Of a stretch of 64,000 bases of DNA, positions 52,439 through 62,819 are shown piece after piece. Made by a program: the position numbers and the translations under genes. This DNA comes from Dactylorhiza incarnata. Taxonomy: Eukaryota; Streptophyta; Magnoliopsida; Asparagales; Orchidaceae. Positions within the stretch are counted from its first letter, which is position 1. The number at the start of each line of letters is the position of its first letter. The notes under the pieces are model-generated. The model ran no database searches. It saw only the letters and a list, made by a program, of their open reading frames with translations, and was not told the origin of the DNA. The stretch spans positions 7,092,001-7,156,000 of the forward strand of contig JAWHQI010000005.1 in the NCBI GenBank assembly GCA_033032865.1, read 5' to 3'.

Positions 52439-52765
52439 TGAGTTGATATTTCGAAAGAGAATATCTATTGATTTTATCGTTTCCTTTCTTCTCTTATTAT
52501 TTTTTACTTTTTTTTTTCATTTCTTCAAGGTGCAACTAAATTCCTAGAAAGGACGCTTTGGGCTTGAATTCCCATCACAGCCTCTAGTACCTTGCGAGCC
52601 CTTCACCGGGTTGACCTTGGGAAGTCCAGGACTAATTTTAATTCACCTAAATTAAAAAAAATCTTCATAAAAAAATATATATATATATAAATTATTAAAA
52701 AAATTTATTATGTGAAATTTTATTTTATTTTATTTATCCACATCCTTTCCTCTTTTATTTTTTTT
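52439..52765 (+). other. Leader of element G
   Basis: About 330 bp of AT-rich leader before the gag ATG at 52766, with T-rich runs and (TA)n near 52675-52690. No coding content was seen. Confidence 0.5.
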
Positions 52766-54569
52766 ATGACCCGACGAAACTCTTCAAATAATTTTGAATT
52801 TTGTTTTGATTCGGAAATCGAGCGCACCTTGCGACGGCGTCTCCGATTTAGCGATCTACCTATAATTCAAGAAGCGTCAATCGGAGAGGCTAACAAAGGC
52901 TTAATGAATAACCTCGACCATAATGAGGCCCCGCTACGGACTATGTCCTATTATGCGAGGCCAAATTGGGAGGGAACAAAATCTAGCATTATTCACCCGG
53001 CGGTGGCGAATAATAATTTTGAAATTAAAACGAGCATCATCCAAATGGTACAGCAAACCGTCATATTTGATGGCTTACCAGATGAAGATCCTAATCTGCA
53101 TTTATTAAATTTTTTGGAAATTTGTGATACGTTTAAAATAAATGGCGTCACCGATGACGTCATTCGTTTGCGTTTATTTCCTTTTTCTTTGCGGACTAAG
53201 GCCAAGCAGTGGTTGGGATCTCTTCCTAGAGGTTCCATCACTATATGGGCCGAAATGACGGAGAAATTTTTAACGAAATATTTTCCTCCGGCAAAGTCCG
53301 CTAAACTAAGTACGAACATTCTCTCTTTAACACAAATAGACTCTGAGTCTCTTTACGACACATGGGAGCGCTTCAAGGAATTATTGCGGAGATGTCCTCA
53401 TCATGCCCTTCCTTTGTGGCAACAAATTCAAACTTTCTACAATGGTTTGAATCTCCAAACAAGGCAAATGATTGATGCGGCAGCAGAGGGAACTCTTAAT
53501 AACAAAACTCCCGAGGCCGCTCAAGAGCTTTTTGAAGAGATGGCCATGAACGCATATCAGTGGAATGCGCCACGGACGCGCCCTAACAAGCCGGCCAAAC
53601 TATATGAAGTCGAGGCAGCCACTAATTTTGCATTACAAGTAGAGAGATTAACTAAGCAAGTGGCGGAGATGTCTGCTTCCTCCGCCACCAATTGGGCTAA
53701 TCATAATAATAACGAAAATAATAATAATTTCATTCATGAGCAAGTTGATTATATGGGGAACTCTTATCGTCCTCCCTATAACCCTAATAATAACATTTCA
53801 TTTAATAATTCATATAATCCGGGTTATAGGAACCACCCTAATTTTTCATGGAGCAACCCCAATAATGCTCAGTGTCCACCACAAGTGAACCCCCCGGATT
53901 CGCTCCACGACCACCACCACACAAGCCCTCTCCGCTTGAAGAGGTCTTCACTAAGTACATTGCCTCCAATGAGTCCAATATCAGGAATCTCACCGGATCG
54001 GTCAAAAATTTGGAAAATCAAATTGGACAGCTCGCCAAAATGTTCTCCGAACGCCAGCAAGGAGCACTTCCGGGCAACACTGAGCCCAACCGCGGGAGAG
54101 TGCCAACGCAATCACACTCTGCAGCGGAAAGGAGGTAACCTCTTCAAATTTGGTCGAGCCCGAGGTAAACGTTTCATCTTCTCCCCCGCAAGTTCTTTCT
54201 TCACCTACTTTACTGTCTGCTACTTTAGCTCCGCGCATTATTAAAAATCCTTCTATTCCTTATACTTTAAAATTTAAAGATGAGTGCAATGAGGAGCAAT
54301 ATAAAAAATTTATTGAAATTTTAAAACAAATCCAAATAAATGTACCATTCTGCGAAGCAATTGCTCAAATGCCAAAGTACGCTAAATATCTAAAGGAGTT
54401 ACTTTCAAACAAAAAGAAACTTGAAAATTTTTTGCGTATTTCTTTAAACGCAGAGTGTTCGGCGGCTTTATTAAATAAATTACCACAAAAATTAAACGAC
54501 CCGGGACAGTTCTCCATCCCGTGTATGCTTGGTAATTTATCAATCAAGCACGCCTTAGCCGATCTATGA
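52766..54569 (+). pseudogene. Gag of element G (Athila-type)
   Basis: ATG 52766 (MTRRNSSNNFEF) opens a frame with the Athila gag core: MVQQTVIFDGLPDEDPNLHL, RLRLFPFSLRTKAKQWL, KFLTKYFPPAKSAKL, WERFKELLRRCPHHALP, QTFYNGLNLQTRQMIDAAA. A frameshift near 53875 moves the Pro-rich region and the helix SNIRNLTGSVKNLENQIGQLAKMF into another frame (to 54138), and a second shift leads to 54150-54569 (YKKFIEILKQIQINVPFCEAI). The sequence runs up to ADL, the first residues of the protease site. Confidence 0.85.
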
Positions 54570-55147
54570 GCTAGCATAAATTTAATGCCTTTTGCGCTAT
54601 TTAAAAACTTGGTTTAGGCAACCCAAGCCCAACTAACATAAGCATCCAACTAACGAATCAGTCAGTTAAATACCCAATAGGGGTCATTGAAGATGTGCTA
54701 GTGAAGGTTGATAAGTTTATATTCCCGGTAGACTTTGTCATCCTCGATATTGAAGAAGACGCCGAAGTACCCATAATACTTGGCCGACCTTTCCTAGCCA
54801 CCGCTCGAGCTATAATAGATGTAAGTAACAGAAAACTTCTCCTGCGAGTTGGAGAGGAGGAAGTTATTTTCAATGTTAATCAATCAATGAGAAATGCACT
54901 TACTAGCGATGATTCTTGTTTTATTTTAGAATCAAATTTTGAAGAAGAATTATCAACTTTTGCGAAAATAATTTCTCCTTTTTATGAAAATTCGGAGTTA
55001 CAAACTTTATTATGTCTTGAAGAAACGACCCGACAGGCAAATTTTGAACAAACAAATTTAAATATTTTTAAAATCAAAACATCTTATGAAGAGCCACCGA
55101 GTCTAGAATTAAAACAACTACCGGATCTTCTAAAATATATTTTTTAG
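54570..55147 (+). pseudogene. Protease of element G
   Basis: The expected DLGASINLMP site spans 54564-54595, with its Gly codon replaced by TGA at 54567-54569. After another break, 54695-55147 reads VLVKVDKFIFPVDFVILDIEED and VPIILGRPFLATARAIIDV, the conserved second half of Athila proteases. It is inactive. Confidence 0.75.
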
Positions 55148-56700
55148 AAGAAAATTCAAAATTACCCGTGATTAGTTCTTCTACGCTTAATGATTCAGAA
55201 ATTTCCAAATTAATTAAAATTTTAAATAACCACCGTCACGCAATTGCGTGGCAAATCTCTAATATAAAGGGTATAAATCCCTCATTCTGCACGCATAAAA
55301 TAAATCTAGAAAATAATTCTCGTGGCACTATTCAGCCTCAGCGACGCCTTAACCCCAATATGAAGGACGTCGTTAAGGCCGAAATTATAAAATTATTGGA
55401 CGCTAGGATTATTTACCCAATTTCTGATAGCACTAGGGTTAGCCCGGTGCAAGTCGTGCCTAAGAAGGGCGGAATTACAGTAATTGAAAATGAAAATAAT
55501 GAGTTGATTCCAACCCGTACTGTTATGGTTGGCGGGTATGCATCGATTATAGGAAATTAAATGATGCTACCCACAAAGATCATTTTCCGTTGCCCTTCAT
55601 TGACCAAATTTTAGAACGCTTATACGGTCATTCGCACTATTGTTTTCTTGATGGTCTTTCGGGATATTTTCAAATCCCAATTGCGCCCGAAGACCAAGAG
55701 AAAACCACCTTCACTTGTCCGTTCGGCACCTTCGCATATCAAAGAATGCTATTTGGTCTTTGTAACGCGCCGACTACATTTCAACGATGTATGTTGGCAA
55801 ATTTTAATGAACTTGTAGAAGACATCATGGAAGTTTTCATGGATGATTTTTCTGTTTTTGGCGATTCTTTTACAAACTATTTAAATAATCTTGATCGTGT
55901 TCTTCAACACTGCAAAGACACGAATTTGGCACTCAAATAGGAGAAGTGCCACCTTATGGTCCAAGAGGGATTAGTCCTTGGGCATAAAATCTCAAACAAG
56001 GGGATCAAGGTCGATAAGGCCAAGATCGAGGTCATAGAAAAACTCCCCCCTCCTACTAATATAAAATCTATTAGGAGTTTTCTAGGACATGCAGGTTTTT
56101 ATAGACGGTTCATTAAAGATTTTTCGAAAATTACAAAACCGCTAACTCATCTTTTAGAAAAAAAATCCGCGTTTAATTTTGATGATGAATGTGTAAAAGC
56201 GTTTAATAAAATTAAAAACGAACTTATCAATTCTCCTATTTTAATAGCGCCAAATTGGTCTCTTCCGTTTGAAATCATGTGCGATGCGAGCGATTTTGCT
56301 GTAGGTGCAGTTTTAGGCCAACGGGTGAATAAATATTTTCACCCGATTTATTACCCAAGCAAAACGCTAACATCCGCGCAAGCAAATTATACAACAACGG
56401 AAAAGGAATTTTTGGCTATCATTTTTGCGTTTGATAAATTTCGATCTTATTTAACGCTTTCAAAAGTTATCGTCTTTACAGATCACTCCGCCCTCCGGTT
56501 TTTGTTAAACAGAGGAGATGCAAAGCCTCGACTGCTAAGGTGGATCCTCCTACTGCAAGAATTTGACCTAGAGATCCAGGACAAAAGAGGAGCGGAAAAT
56601 CATGCGGCAGACCACCTCTCACGATTGGAGAATCCGGCTGTATAAGCACTAGTGGAGGCCGAAATCAACGATAAATTCCCTGAAGAGCGCCTCCTCGCCA
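55148..56700 (+). pseudogene. Reverse transcriptase and RNase H of element G
   Basis: The pieces 55168-55560, 55590-55940 and 55956-56645 together give the Gypsy RT. They show RRLNPNMKDVVKAEI and SPVQVVPKKGG, and a frameshift near 55525 before the IDYRKLN block. FLDGLSGYFQIPIAPEDQEKTTF, the catalytic FMDDFSVFG and [19 protein letters not shown] follow. RNase H follows too ([56 protein letters not shown]). The stop at 55938-55940 is TAG where Trp is expected. The stop at 56643-56645 is TAA in a linker. Confidence 0.85.
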
Positions 56701-57462
56701 TCGAAAAGGTAACGACTTCTTCCACCCCTTGGTACGCGGATTTTGCCAACTATCTAGTGGCCTGGGTCCTACCAAAAGTTTTTCAAGTCAACAAAAGAAG
56801 AAATTCTTTTCGGACTTGAAAAATTATTTTTGGGAGGACCCCTTTTTATTTCGTGTCTGCGCGGACCAAGTGGTAAGAAGGTGTATTTCGTGCAAGGAAG
56901 GCGTCCAAATATTGCGGCACTGCCACGAAGGACCGACTGGTGGCCACTATCAAGCAAATCAGACCGCAAGAAAGTTGCTAGAGGCGGGCTTCTATTGGCC
57001 CACCTTATTCAAAGACGCTCATAATTTTGTGAGCAATTGTGATCGGTGCCAACGGAAAGGTAACATTTCTAATAGGGATGAAATGCCCCAAAATGCTATT
57101 TTAGAATGCGAAATCTTTGACTTATGGGGAATAGATTTCATAGGTCTGTTTCCTTCTTCCTCTAATAATAAATATATTCTTGTTGCGGTTGACTACGTGT
57201 CGAGGTGGGCAGAAGCACAAGCCTTTCCCACCAACGACGCAAGAGTCATCGTAAGTTTTCTAAAAAAATTATTTTCGCGTTTTGGCACACTACGCACACT
57301 AATTAGTGATAGGGGCACACACTTTTGTAACAACCACCTTGCTAAAATTTTAGCCAAGTATGGAGTTACGCACATGCTATCCACCGCCTATCACCCCCAA
57401 GCAAATGGCCAAGTGGAGGTAGTAAACTGGGAATTAAAAAGAATCCTAGAAAAAATGGTTTC
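56701..57462 (+). pseudogene. Integrase of element G, cut by H
   Basis: The frame open from 56729 includes the zinc-binding [20 protein letters not shown]...CDRCQRKG and the catalytic core. The latter has [21 protein letters not shown] and [10 protein letters not shown], with the D, D and E residues all visible. The insertion of H at 57462 removes the C-terminal domain. The open frame runs on into the H LTR until 57541, which is accidental. Confidence 0.85.
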
Positions 57463-58666
57463 TGTGAAATTTTCCGAAGATCTAGGAGTGAGCAGGAATT
57501 GTATAACTAAAAGTTCAAGCCAAATAACCAGAAGCACATGAAGCAAACACAATCTTTATTGATAAGCAAAATTCTTCTTTACAGGGCGAGGTATACATGG
57601 CGAGACATGATTTTGCCAGTACACAAAAACAGGAGAAGAAATACAACTGAAAGATAACCAGCGGTCTGACTTCACGAGACCGCCTGACCGCCCGACCTGA
57701 CAGTCCGCCCGGCTAGAAAACAAGACCTCCCGAACTGCCTGCCTGCGCCTTGAACAACACCAGCTGAGAACCACGCGAACTCCCGGACTTCACTGATCCT
57801 CCCAAACTCCAGCAACCCGCACTGCAAGCCGCGAGATCGCCCGAAAACCTTCAGAAGAGGAGGTGACCGCTGCTACCCGCACAATCCAAAAAAGCTGCAC
57901 AAAACAAGTTCGATCAGCTAACCGGCCGATTACAAAAAAGAGACCGCAAGAACAGAATGTGAGCTCAGCATACACTTGGTGCAATATTTTTGCTGCTTTA
58001 GTGGCTCCTATTTATAGGCATGAGACCTGATCCAGTCACCACCCTATGAGATAGAGTCACCGCCTTTTGATCGCGCGACCAGACTGGTCAACCCGCGCGA
58101 TCAGCAAAAGATCCTCCTGCTTAGTGAGCTCGCCGACTTCACGAAGAAGCCGCGCGATCATGACAACTCGCCCGGTCATGACGCTCACCACCTGTGTTCG
58201 TCACCCGACCTCCTCCAGAGACCGCGAACACACCAGACCGACTAGGGCAACAGCCCGCTAAGTCGACCAACCACCTATGACCGCATATGCCAGCTGATCG
58301 CCGAAGGACCATCCATGCGAACACAAACCGGAGACCGCGCGACTAAGAAGACCTTAGTCCATGTGTACCGCAAAGAACCCGGACAGCCTCCAGACCGGCT
58401 GCCCGCACCACGCGGTCACGCAACCAGACCGCGCACCGCCCTTACCAAGCAGAAACCTGCTCCTCCACACGGCCACACAACCAGACCGTGCTGCCTCACC
58501 TCGGCATCCAAGTATAAAAGAATGGCGGTCACACCGAGTAGCCCGCGGCTAGACCAAAGAGGTCAGACCGCCAGAGGAGACCACAAGACCGTGAGGTCAG
58601 AACAGACCGCACGGTCTCCCCCTTAGACCGCCAACTTCATAAACTTCCACATCAACATTTTCAACA
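57463..58666 (-). repeat. 3' LTR of element H
   Basis: On the minus strand it runs from TGTTGAAAATG to AAATTTCACA. The minus-strand TATA box is at 58009-58016. The U3 part (58020-58640) is rich in GACCGC/GCGGTC motifs. It differs from the right LTR by scattered, mostly transition changes. Confidence 0.92.
58030..58630. repeat. GACCGCGCGGTC-type palindromes in H U3
   Basis: More than 15 occurrences of ACCGCGCGATC, CAGACCGC or GCGGTC on both strands are present. A full palindrome GACCGCGCGGTC is at 63962-63973 in the right LTR, and its left-LTR counterpart at 58605-58616 has one mismatch (GACCGCACGGTC). All lie between the LTR start and the TATA box. The right LTR repeats the cluster at about 63390-63990. 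Confidence 0.85.
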
Positions 58667-59242
58667 CTCCCCCTTGAAGTGGGAAGTTAAAAACAGCCCG
58701 AGTAAACTCCTTAGCCGAGTAAACGGACCCTTAGCCAGCGCCCTTGTGAAGATGTCAGCAATGTTGTCCTGACTCCGAACATGCTCGACCGAAAGAGACC
58801 CCTCCAACACCTTCTCACGAATAAAATGATGCTCAATCTCGATATGCTTGGTCCTCGCGTGACAAACTGGATTAGTAACCAGTTTGAGAGCACTCTCATT
58901 GTCGCTGTGGAGCAGAGTCATACCCCGAACCTCCTTATGGATGTCACAAACCAACCTCCTAAGCCATATGGCTTCTTGAGCTGCCAAGGCCGAAGCCTTG
59001 TATTCCGCTTCCATGGTTGAGACAGACACGAAATCCTGCTTCTTACTGCACCATGATATAGCCGTGGGGCCCGCCATGAAGATGTATCCAGACGTCGACT
59101 TCCAATCATCCGAATCTCCCCCATAATCAGCATCCATGTACCCATGCACCTCGAAGCCCGCATCCCTCCTGTAAAGGAGACCCATATCCGAAGTCGCCTT
59201 GACATACTTCAATATATTCTTGGCCGCTAGTAGATGAGGCAT
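58661..59242 (-). pseudogene. RNase H of element H
   Basis: The frame contains HLLAAKNILKYVKATSDMGLLY, MDADYGGDSDDWKSTSGY, WCSKKQDFVSVSTMEAEY, LRRLVCDIHKE, SDNESALKLVTNPVCHARTKHIEIEHHFIREKV and DIFTRAL: a complete Copia RNase H with its Asp and Glu residues. A frameshift near 59240 separates it from the RT. The stop lies inside the first bases of the LTR. Confidence 0.87.
58667..58680 (-). other. Polypurine tract of element H
   Basis: The minus strand reads ACTTCAAGGGGGAG directly before the LTR start TGTTGAAAATG. Confidence 0.87.
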
Positions 59243-59988
59243 CCGTGGTTCGCCATATAACAGCTCACCCTGCCAACTGCATATGCAATATCTGGCCTGG
59301 TAATCGTCAGATAGATCAAGCTCCTAACCAGAGCCCGGAACACCAGCGGATCTTCCAAAATCCTCCTCTCATCCTTGCGAATTTTCATGGCCTTCTCCAG
59401 AGGTGTGGAAATGCACTTCCCTTCCTTCATGCTGAACCGCTCCACAATTCGCTCTGCATATCCAGCCTGGGACACCAGCACTCCACTTTCCTTCCTCTGC
59501 ACTTCGAGTCCAAGGAAATGGTGAAGCTCACCCAAGTCCTTCATCTCGAACCTGATGGATAAATCGGCCCGAAGCCTTGCTACCTCCTCCTTCGAATTCC
59601 CCGTCATGATCATATCGTCGACGTAAAGCAGCACGATGACTTGAAGCTCCCCACTCTTCTTGATGAACAAGCTTGAGTCTGAGTCTGAAGAACCAAACCC
59701 ATAGAATAGGAGATATTCTGCTATCTTTCCATACCACGCCCTCGACGCTTGCTTCAACCCATATAGGGCCTTCTTCAGCTTGCAGACATGCTCCGGAAAA
59801 TCTTCAGATACGAAGCCTATCGGTTGAATCATTAAGATGTCCTTGCCAATCTCGCCGTACAAGAACGCATTCTTTACGTCGAGCTGCCAAATCTCCCACC
59901 CCCAACAAGCCACCAAGGCAATCACAACCCGAACTGAAGTCCATTTTGCCACTGGACTGAATGTCTCTTCATAGTATTCACCGTATTG
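59227..59988 (-). pseudogene. Reverse transcriptase of element H
   Basis: It is in the same register as integrase, beyond a TAG at 59989-59991 (GFS-stop-QYGEYYEETFSPVAK), where Gln is expected. The core includes [26 protein letters not shown], the catalytic YVDDMIMTG, FEMKDLGELHHFLGLEV and LIYLTITRPDIAYAVG. It loses the frame near 59240. Confidence 0.87.
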
Positions 59989-61242
59989 CTACGAGAACCC
60001 CCGAGCCACAAGGCGAGCCTTGTATCGCTCGATATTGCCATCAGCCTTCTTCTTGAGCTTGTACACCCACTTGCATGTCACAGGGGTGATACCCTTGGGC
60101 TTGGGCACCAGAGACCAAGTCTCATTCTTCTCAAGAGCACTCATCTCTTCCTGCATAGCTGAATCCCACTGTTCCACACCTTTGGCCTTTTCAAAGCTCG
60201 ATGGCTCCCTCTCATCCAAGGGACCAGCAAAGAAACACGAGACAAAGCTCACCATGTTTCCTCCTGTATAGCGATCAGGGACAATGATTGTTCGCTTCGA
60301 TCTCTGCAATGCCTTCCCCTGACTCGCAGTATCTCCAGCTACTTCTTCTCTAGCTCCCCTTCCAGACGTACTCGGAGCATCGCTCCCCCTGCTTCCTGAT
60401 CCAGAAGCCTCCACCTCAGAACTAGATATTGATGGACCACCTGGTGACACAGGAAGCTCCACCTGAAGATTTTCCACAGCCTTCTCCGGCTCCTCCACTC
60501 TGCTTTCTGGTAGCTCAACACCAGAACTTCCCTTGTAAGACGTTACCTCGTTGAACACGATGTCGTGAGATACAATAAATCTCCGCGTCTCCGGGTCCAT
60601 GCACTTCCAGCCCTTCTTCCGATCATCATAACCCACGAAGACTAGCTTCCTTGCTTTCGCATCTAGCTTCGTCTGAAGCGCATCTGGAACGTGCACATAA
60701 CAGGTGGAACCAAACACCCAAAGGTGTGCCACGCTTGGCTTTTCCTTGAACATCAATTCATGCGGAGTCTTCATATTGATGGGACTAAGAGGCATCCTGT
60801 TGATGGCGTAGGCAGCACAAGACATTCCCTCCGCCCAGAAGGACTTTGGGATACTCTTGGCATGCAGCCAACACTTGTAGGTCTCCGTCAGATGACGGAT
60901 CTTCTGCTCTGCAACTCCATTTTGCTGTGGAGTATGCGCAAAAGTAAGCTCCCTCCGGATGCCTGCCTTCCTACAAAAAGTAGAGAACTCACCAGAGGTG
61001 AACTCCCCTCCGTTGTCAGTTCTCAGCTTCTTAACCCGCAGGCCAAGCCGACCCTCCACAAGCTCCTTGAACTCCATGAACTTGGCAAACGCCTCTGCCT
61101 TCTCCTTCAAGAAATATACCCAAACATATCTGGTGTAATCATCGATCAGCACCAGCATATATCTGCTGCCTCCGAGACTTGGGGTAGCAGTCGGTCCCAT
61201 CAAGTCACCGTGGATGCACTCCAACGGCACACTACTCCTTGT
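59989..61242 (-). pseudogene. Integrase of element H
   Basis: The open frame from about 61239 starts in SVPLECIHGDLMGPT. It has LIDDYTRYVWVYF, KKLRTDNGGEFTS and HTPQQNGVAEQKIRHL, so the D, D and E catalytic residues are present. SFWAEGMSCAAYAINR and VFGSTCYVHVPD, a Ser/Gly/Glu-rich spacer, and the entry to the RT (WDSAMQEEMSALEKNETWSLV) follow. The N-terminal zinc-binding part lies in the previous frame segment (CAGCQFGKSHRLPF), across a TAG at 61243-61245. Only stops, not missing motifs, inactivate it. Confidence 0.87.
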
Positions 61243-61863
61243 CTACGACTTGTCAAACGGTAGTCGATGAGACTTGCCGAACTGACATCCCGCGCACACA
61301 TGACCATCTCCGTAGGAAGATAGACTAGGCAGGCCCTTGACCAGACCTTTCGCCGCCATAACTTTCAGCTTGTCCATCCCTACATGCCCCAACCTCTCGT
61401 GCCATATGACAGCACTATCATTCGTCTGCATCTTATCAACATAAGAACTTGTCGATAAAACGAACAAGTCTTTATCTCTCCTTCCCACATGAACGACCTC
61501 CGCCTTCACTGCTTCAACATTCCAAAGAAACCTCACTTCTGTTGGGCCAAACAGAATGTGATACCCATCGTCTACATCGTTGGTCACCGAGAAGAGGTTT
61601 TTCCTCATACCAGGCACATGATAGACACTCTTCAAAGTTAGCGTCCCCCTATCATTGCCCAAGGAAACATCCCCAACCTTCTCGACAGCATGCACGGTAT
61701 TATCAGCAGTAATAATGACATCATTACCTGAGTACGGCTGAGCTGAAGAAAGCTTCGACTCGTCCCTGGTGAGGTGATGACCACACCCCGAGTCCACGAT
61801 CCAGTCCTCTGATAGTTGATAGGATCCGCAGCTCCAACAGTAGGCAAGAAGTCTCCTCCCCAT
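61243..61863 (-). pseudogene. Protease and GAG-pre-integrase of element H
   Basis: The frame contains WIVDSGCGHHLTRD, the DSG protease site, then VEKVGDVSLGN, YHVPGMRKNLFSV, and VIWHERLGHVGMDKLKVMAAKGLVKGL with the His/Cys zinc-binding region ending CAGCQFGK. It lies one base out of frame with gag. Confidence 0.87.
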
Positions 61864-62731
61864 CCTCCATCAGCCTGTCTGGACTCAACTTCCTCCTTCC
61901 TGTAGCAGCATGCCCTGGCTGAAGATTCACCCGGCAATCCTTCCTGATGTGACCAATCTTTCCGCACCTGAAGCACTTGGGACCTTCTCTCTTCTTCTTC
62001 CCTTCAGCCTTAGGAGCATAGCCCCTCTCTTGCTGTCCAGAAGTTGAAGGCTCATTGCCTCCTCCAGTGGTCTTCTTCTTATCCCACTTCTTCTTCTTTC
62101 CCGTGAAGAGAACTTCGCCATCTCCCCCAGACACTGACACCCCCGCCATCTGCCTTGCCAGACTCTCTTGTAAAGCAAGCAGATTTTCCAGCTCCAGCAG
62201 AGATGACTGATTTGCCCAACCCTGCACCGACATCACAAAAGCTACATATTCCTTCTGTAAGCCACAGATGATGTGCCTCTTCAGTTTCGCCTCAGAAATT
62301 GGCTCATCAGGGTCCAGCGCTGAAATCTCGGCGCACAAGTTCTTCATCTTCAAGAAGAACGTAGAGATAGAAAGGTCACCTTGAGTCGATCTGGCCAGCT
62401 CATTCTCTAGGAATTGAAGTCTTGCCATATTTTTCTTATTAAACAACCCATCCAGGGCCCTCCAGATTTCTGCAGCTGATCCACTCCCCAAGATGTGATC
62501 AAACAGGTCAGGTGATATTGCCCTCTTCAGGGCAAACTCTGCTTTGGCATTAATCCGCCTCCAGTTCCTCACCTCATGACTGCTATCCCCAATCAGAATA
62601 ACTTCCTCCGTGCTTTCTCCTCCAACTACCTCCCAGAGGTCCTCACCTAGAAGATAACTTTGCATACATGACTTCCACTTCTTAAAGTTAGTCGATGTAA
62701 GCATCTCAATTCCAAAACCCCTTGCTTTCAT
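61724..62731 (-). pseudogene. Gag of element H with CCHC knuckle
   Basis: It starts MKARGFGIEMLTSTNFKKWKSCMQSYL, a Copia gag N-terminus. A UBN2-like helical domain follows (FALKRAISPDLFDHIL, IWRALDGLFNKKNMARLQFLENELAR, FFLKMKNLCAEI, LKRHIICGLQKEY). A basic region and the CCHC knuckle CFRCGKIGHIRKDC at about residue 259 come next. The frame is open through the knuckle and is lost near 61870, before the protease. The lineage within Copia is not certain. Confidence 0.87.
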
Positions 62732-62800
62732 GGCTCTACCACTGGTTCCTTCTTCACAAAGGCGATGACAACTTTTAGTTATTCACTGCTCTATTCACTC

Positions 62801-62819
62801 CAACCTGACTCTAATACCA
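62801..62819 (-). other. Primer-binding site of element H
   Basis: The minus strand reads TGGTATTAGAGTCAGGTTG directly at the LTR boundary. It is a variant of the initiator-Met site with T for C at position 7. Confidence 0.8.

Larger units (their letters stand above)
51258..57462 (+). mobile_element. Element G: Athila-type Gypsy, 5' LTR to integrase, interrupted by H
   Basis: The LTR (TGATGAG...CTCATCA), an Asp-type primer-binding site, an Athila-type gag, protease, RT/RNase H and integrase are in order on the plus strand. It is cut at 57462 by the H LTR. Any env-like ORF and the 3' LTR would lie past the window. Confidence 0.87.
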
